Source: Prevotellaceae bacterium UBA3627 (lineage in GTDB: Bacteria; Bacteroidota; Bacteroidia; Bacteroidales; Bacteroidaceae). From it: 24,105 nt of DNA. Position 1 is the first letter of the stretch, and each line of letters begins with the position of its first letter. Location: contig DFLE01000008.1 in assembly GCA_002373375.1 (NCBI GenBank), positions 1 to 24,105 of the forward strand, given 5' to 3'. The notes below the pieces were generated by a model. That model was not told where the DNA came from, did no database searches, and worked only from the letters and a program-made list of their open reading frames with translations. The translations under genes and the position numbers were made by a program. Of this stretch, positions 22,544-24,105 are shown piece by piece.

Positions 22544-22657
22544 TTTCTGGCAGAGGTTCGCAAGTTGGGGCACCTCGGTCTTAAAACTATCCCAAGACGC
22601 AGTACCCTGTCTGATGCGAACTCCAGACGCTCGGAAAAGTTCTTCGAGGACGTATAA
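22544..22657 (+). pseudogene. Fragment of an IS4-type (DDE) transposase gene
   Basis: In one frame the DNA reads FLAEVRKLGHLGLKTIPRRS followed by TLSDANSRRSEKFFEDV and a stop. The GHLGL...P-x-RSTLSDAN-x-RR...FFE pattern is characteristic of the N-terminal region of IS4-group transposases common in Bacteroidota. Only about 38 codons remain, with no start codon, no catalytic domain and no terminal repeats visible. It is a decayed insertion sequence or a transferred scrap lodged directly behind the argS terminator. Confidence 0.65.
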
Positions 22658-22668
22658 TAAAACAAAAT

Positions 22669-22705
22669 AATCTCACTGAATCTGTTATGCAAATTCAGTG
22701 AGATT
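22669..22705 (-). terminator. Hairpin terminator of the 54-residue protein gene
   Basis: AATCTCACTGAAT (22669-22681) and ATTCAGTGAGATT (22693-22705) are perfect 13-bp complements. Read on the minus strand the stem is followed by ATTTTGTTTTATT, a good U-tract, about 40 nt after the stop codon at 22747. Confidence 0.65.
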
Positions 22706-22711
22706 ACTCAG

Positions 22712-22737
22712 TAAATTCAGTGTATACACTGAATTTA
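22712..22737. repeat. 26-bp perfect palindrome sharing ATTCAGTG with the adjacent hairpin
   Basis: Positions 22712-22724 are the exact complement of 22725-22737, with the centre GTATAC. The arms contain ATTCAGTG/CACTGAAT, the same octamer found in both arms of the hairpin at 22669-22705, so four copies of the half-site lie within 70 bp. It lies between the stop codon of the 54-residue protein and its terminator. Confidence 0.7.
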
Positions 22738-22746
22738 GTTATATGT

Positions 22747-22911
22747 TTAGCGTAATGCGCCGTAAGTAAGGTCAGTCCATACGTAAGTCATGTGCTGCTG
22801 CTTAAGTGCCTCTGACAGTCCATCATTGTTAATGATATTCATTACTGACTCTATAACTGCGTTGATAGCTATTACCAAAACGATGAAAAGGAAAAGTGCT
22901 GTAAGTTTCAT
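22747..22911 (-). CDS. 54-residue single-pass membrane protein, unknown family
   Basis: The ATG at 22911 opens a 54-codon frame: a hydrophobic segment at about residues 4-20 (LTALFLFIVLVIAINAVIES), then a polar tail with NNDGLSEALKQQ and TYVWTDLTYGALR. It was not among longer reading frames, but it has its own Bacteroidota -7 box about 50 bp upstream and a hairpin terminator downstream, both in the correct orientation, which makes it a believable gene. The short membrane anchor with an outward or cytoplasmic 30-residue tail is typical of small regulatory membrane proteins. I do not recognise it. No ribosome binding site of note. Confidence 0.65.
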   Translation of the reverse strand: MKLTALFLFIVLVIAINAVIESVMNIINNDGLSEALKQQHMTYVWTDLTYGALR

Positions 22912-22960
22912 AACCGTATGTTTTTTAATTGTTAATACTCTGTTGTTTTGTTTGATATTG

Positions 22961-22968
22961 CAAAGTTA
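22961..22968 (-). promoter_or_regulatory. Bacteroidota -7 box for the 54-residue protein gene
   Basis: TAACTTTG on the minus strand matches TAnnTTTG. Transcription would start near 22955, leaving a leader of about 45 nt before the ATG at 22911. The -33 element is weak. Confidence 0.55.
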
Positions 22969-23095
22969 CAACGAAAACTTATGGGATGGAACTTTTACGT
23001 TGTTTTTCGCTTCGGATATTTGCGACAGTCGCCCGTTTTTGCGACAAAACGACTGGAGACAGTTCTTTTTTGTCGCAAAACCAGTTATGTGGATG

Positions 23096-23127
23096 TTTGT
23101 GTAAATGAAAAGAAAAGATTAACTTTG
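23096..23127 (+). promoter_or_regulatory. Promoter of the RNase H-like gene
   Basis: TTTG (23096-23099), exactly 20 bp, then TAACTTTG (23120-23127): a full match to the Bacteroidota housekeeping promoter. Transcription would start near 23133, about 10 nt before the ATG at 23144. Confidence 0.8.
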
Positions 23128-23143
23128 CATCCTGAAAGATACA

Positions 23144-23569
23144 ATGATAAAGACAATGAACTATGATAAGAATAAAGCCTGGGCTGTAGATGCCGGTTGC
23201 TCAGGTAATCCGGGACCGATGGAATATCGTGGTGTGGATATGCGCACAGGTAAGCAGATATTCCATTTCGGACCTGTACAAGGTACAAATAACATAGGGG
23301 AGTTCCTTGCGATAGTACATGCGCTTGCCCTGATGGAGCAAAAGGGCATTACAGACCATATTATATATAGTGACTCTGTTAATGCCCAGATATGGGTGAA
23401 GAAGCAGCAGTGTAAGACAAAACTGGAGCGTACGCCTCAGACAGAGAAAGCGTACGAGTTGGTAGCGCGTGCGGAAAACTGGTTGAGGACTCACTCTTTC
23501 CGTGTTCCGATTGTCAAGTGGGAAACAAAGGAGTGGGGCGAGATACCTGCAGACTTTGGTCGTAAATAG
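23144..23569 (+). CDS. RNase HI-like nuclease
   Basis: A 141-residue single-domain RNase H fold protein. The opening VDAGCSGNPG gives D16; GTNNIGEFLAIVHAL gives E53; IIYSDSVNAQIWV gives D77; and PADFGRK near the C-terminus gives D137, so the D-E-D-D metal-binding set is complete. It lacks an N-terminal hybrid-binding domain. It would cut the RNA strand of RNA-DNA hybrids. The GNPGPMEYRGVD opening differs from classical RnhA (DGSCxGNPGPGG), as in the Bacteroidota-specific group. Start at 23144 follows its promoter by about 16 nt; ATG at 23156 is an alternative. It stands alone. Confidence 0.85.
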   Translation: MIKTMNYDKNKAWAVDAGCSGNPGPMEYRGVDMRTGKQIFHFGPVQGTNNIGEFLAIVHALALMEQKGITDHIIYSDSVNAQIWVKKQQCKTKLERTPQTEKAYELVARAENWLRTHSFRVPIVKWETKEWGEIPADFGRK

Positions 23570-23583
23570 GTTCGTACCTTTTT
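23568..23583. terminator. Small hairpin between convergent genes
   Basis: AGGT-TCGT-ACCT followed by T residues lies at the end of the RNase H-like gene and runs into the stop of the convergent DUF486 gene. The stem is only 4 bp, so it is a weak terminator candidate. Confidence 0.3.
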
Positions 23584-23953
23584 ATTTCATGAATACGAAG
23601 AACACTGCAAGTATAAGGCAGAGGAATGCTGCTGCATGATTCCAATGCAGTGACTCACCATTGAAGAACAGTGTTACGAAGACGGTGAATACGGTAAGTG
23701 ATATGACCTCTTGTATCACTTTTAGCTGCATTAGGTTGAGGGTACCCCCGTTGCCTACGAAGCCTATTCTGTTTGCCGGTACCTGGCATGCATACTCAGG
23801 CAGCGCCAGCAGCCATGAGCAGATAATGATTAGATAGAGTGGGGTATTGTTGTTGAATACATTTATCTGCTGCAGTTTCAGGTGCCCATACCAGGCAAAT
23901 GTCATAAAGACGTTTGATACAATAAGAAGTGATACTGTGTAAACCAGATTCAT
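23582..23953 (-). CDS. DUF486 / DMT-family small membrane protein
   Basis: A 123-residue protein with four hydrophobic segments (about 5-20, 38-52, 84-100, 104-122), the normal size and layout for DUF486. Signature parts are MTFAWYGHLK near the N-terminus, PEYACQVPANRIG in the middle and QLKVIQEVISLTVF. The family is placed with small drug/metabolite transporter-like proteins, but no substrate is known. It lies 88 bp downstream of the tRNA-Gln gene on the same strand, with no clear -7 box, so read-through from the tRNA unit is possible. It converges on the RNase H-like gene, whose stop is only 12 bp away. Confidence 0.85.
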   Translation of the reverse strand: MNLVYTVSLLIVSNVFMTFAWYGHLKLQQINVFNNNTPLYLIIICSWLLALPEYACQVPANRIGFVGNGGTLNLMQLKVIQEVISLTVFTVFVTLFFNGESLHWNHAAAFLCLILAVFFVFMK

Positions 23954-23998
23954 AGTTGTGATGTTTTATTTCTTTACGCTGTTGCCTGTAATGAAATA

Positions 23999-24028
23999 GC
24001 CGCAGCACCTGTTGCCAGGCACCACGGC
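23999..24028 (-). terminator. GNRA-capped hairpin after tRNA-Gln
   Basis: On the minus strand GCCGTGGTGCCTG pairs with CAGGTGCTGCGGC along 13 positions (four G-U wobbles) around a GCAA tetraloop, starting 13 nt after the tRNA. The following UAUUUCAUU is only moderately U-rich. It is a terminator or a 3'-processing structure for the tRNA transcript. Confidence 0.45.
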
Positions 24029-24041
24029 TGGGGAGGGAGTG

Positions 24042-24105
24042 TTGTCCTACGCGGATTCGAACCACGACAAACAGAACCAAAACCTGTTGTGCTACCATTA
24101 CACCA
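24042..24105 (-). tRNA. tRNA-Gln (anticodon TTG), 5' end cut by window
   Basis: On the minus strand the cloverleaf is clear from position 8 on: D-arm with AATGGTAGC, anticodon stem ACAGG/TCTGT around the loop TTTTGGT (anticodon TTG, read as Gln), T-arm CGTGG-TTCGAAT-CCGCG and the 3' acceptor strand TAGGACA. The first seven nucleotides, the 5' acceptor strand, lie beyond the window end. CCA is not encoded, so it must be added after transcription. Confidence 0.93.

Noticed and set aside
22790..23166. Two plus-strand frames (22790-23104 and 22948-23166)
   Set aside because: They run over the minus-strand 54-residue gene, its promoter and the promoter of the RNase H-like gene, and match no family.

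Overview
The window looks like chromosomal DNA from a Bacteroidota bacterium, most likely a gut or rumen Prevotella/Segatella-type organism. The evidence is the Bacteroidota promoter form (TTG or TTTG, about 20 bp, then TAnnTTTG) in front of several genes, two DUF4625 lipoproteins (one with a CGDDDD surface-export-type N-terminus), a TonB-dependent receptor, an intermediate GC content, weak Shine-Dalgarno use and the gene families themselves. The genus is inference; no rRNA is present.

Layout. (1) Positions 1-1919, minus strand: the 5' tip of a small heat shock protein gene with an excellent sigma-54 promoter, a bile acid:sodium symporter family transporter, then about 700 bp without a gene that carries direct repeats, hairpins and a phased array of short palindromes. 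(2) Positions 1920-3391, minus: a VanW-domain protein coupled by TAATG to a HAD phosphatase. (3) Positions 3470-7022, minus: a probable metal-acquisition operon in the order His/Cys-rich membrane protein, TonB-dependent receptor, DUF4625 lipoprotein, DUF4625 lipoprotein, with a heptamer repeat tract and a phased CTATAG palindrome between genes. (4) Positions 7131-20484, plus: a Wzx/Wzy-type surface polysaccharide locus. It has one recognisable promoter, a structured leader of about 265 nt, and twelve tightly packed genes: Wzy-like polymerase, Wzx flippase, two ATP-grasp enzymes, GT4, GT14, GT4, hexapeptide acetyltransferase, a GT-B-like glycosyltransferase, an NTP_transf_5 protein, GT2 and the initiating sugar-phosphate transferase. 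(5) Positions 20485-24105: a second copy of the phased palindrome array, argS with a strong terminator, an IS transposase scrap, a 54-residue membrane protein gene, an RNase HI-like gene, a DUF486 membrane protein gene and a partial tRNA-Gln(TTG).

How the polysaccharide genes fit together. The last gene would load the first sugar phosphate onto undecaprenyl phosphate. The five glycosyltransferases extend it, the acetyltransferase and ATP-grasp enzymes may decorate it (possibly with amide-linked amino acids), and Wzx and Wzy flip and polymerise it. No Wza/Wzc export genes, sugar-nucleotide synthesis genes or UpxY/RfaH-like antiterminator are in the window. The AT-rich front of the cluster and the more GC-rich end suggest mosaic assembly.

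The most unusual object is the 616-residue initiating enzyme. An intact monotopic phosphoglycosyl transferase domain is fused behind a polytopic MraY/WecA-like domain in which nearly every catalytic motif is altered. This looks like a pseudoenzyme-enzyme fusion. The second is a family of about 22-bp-spaced short palindromes, four units per array, in two separate intergenic regions.
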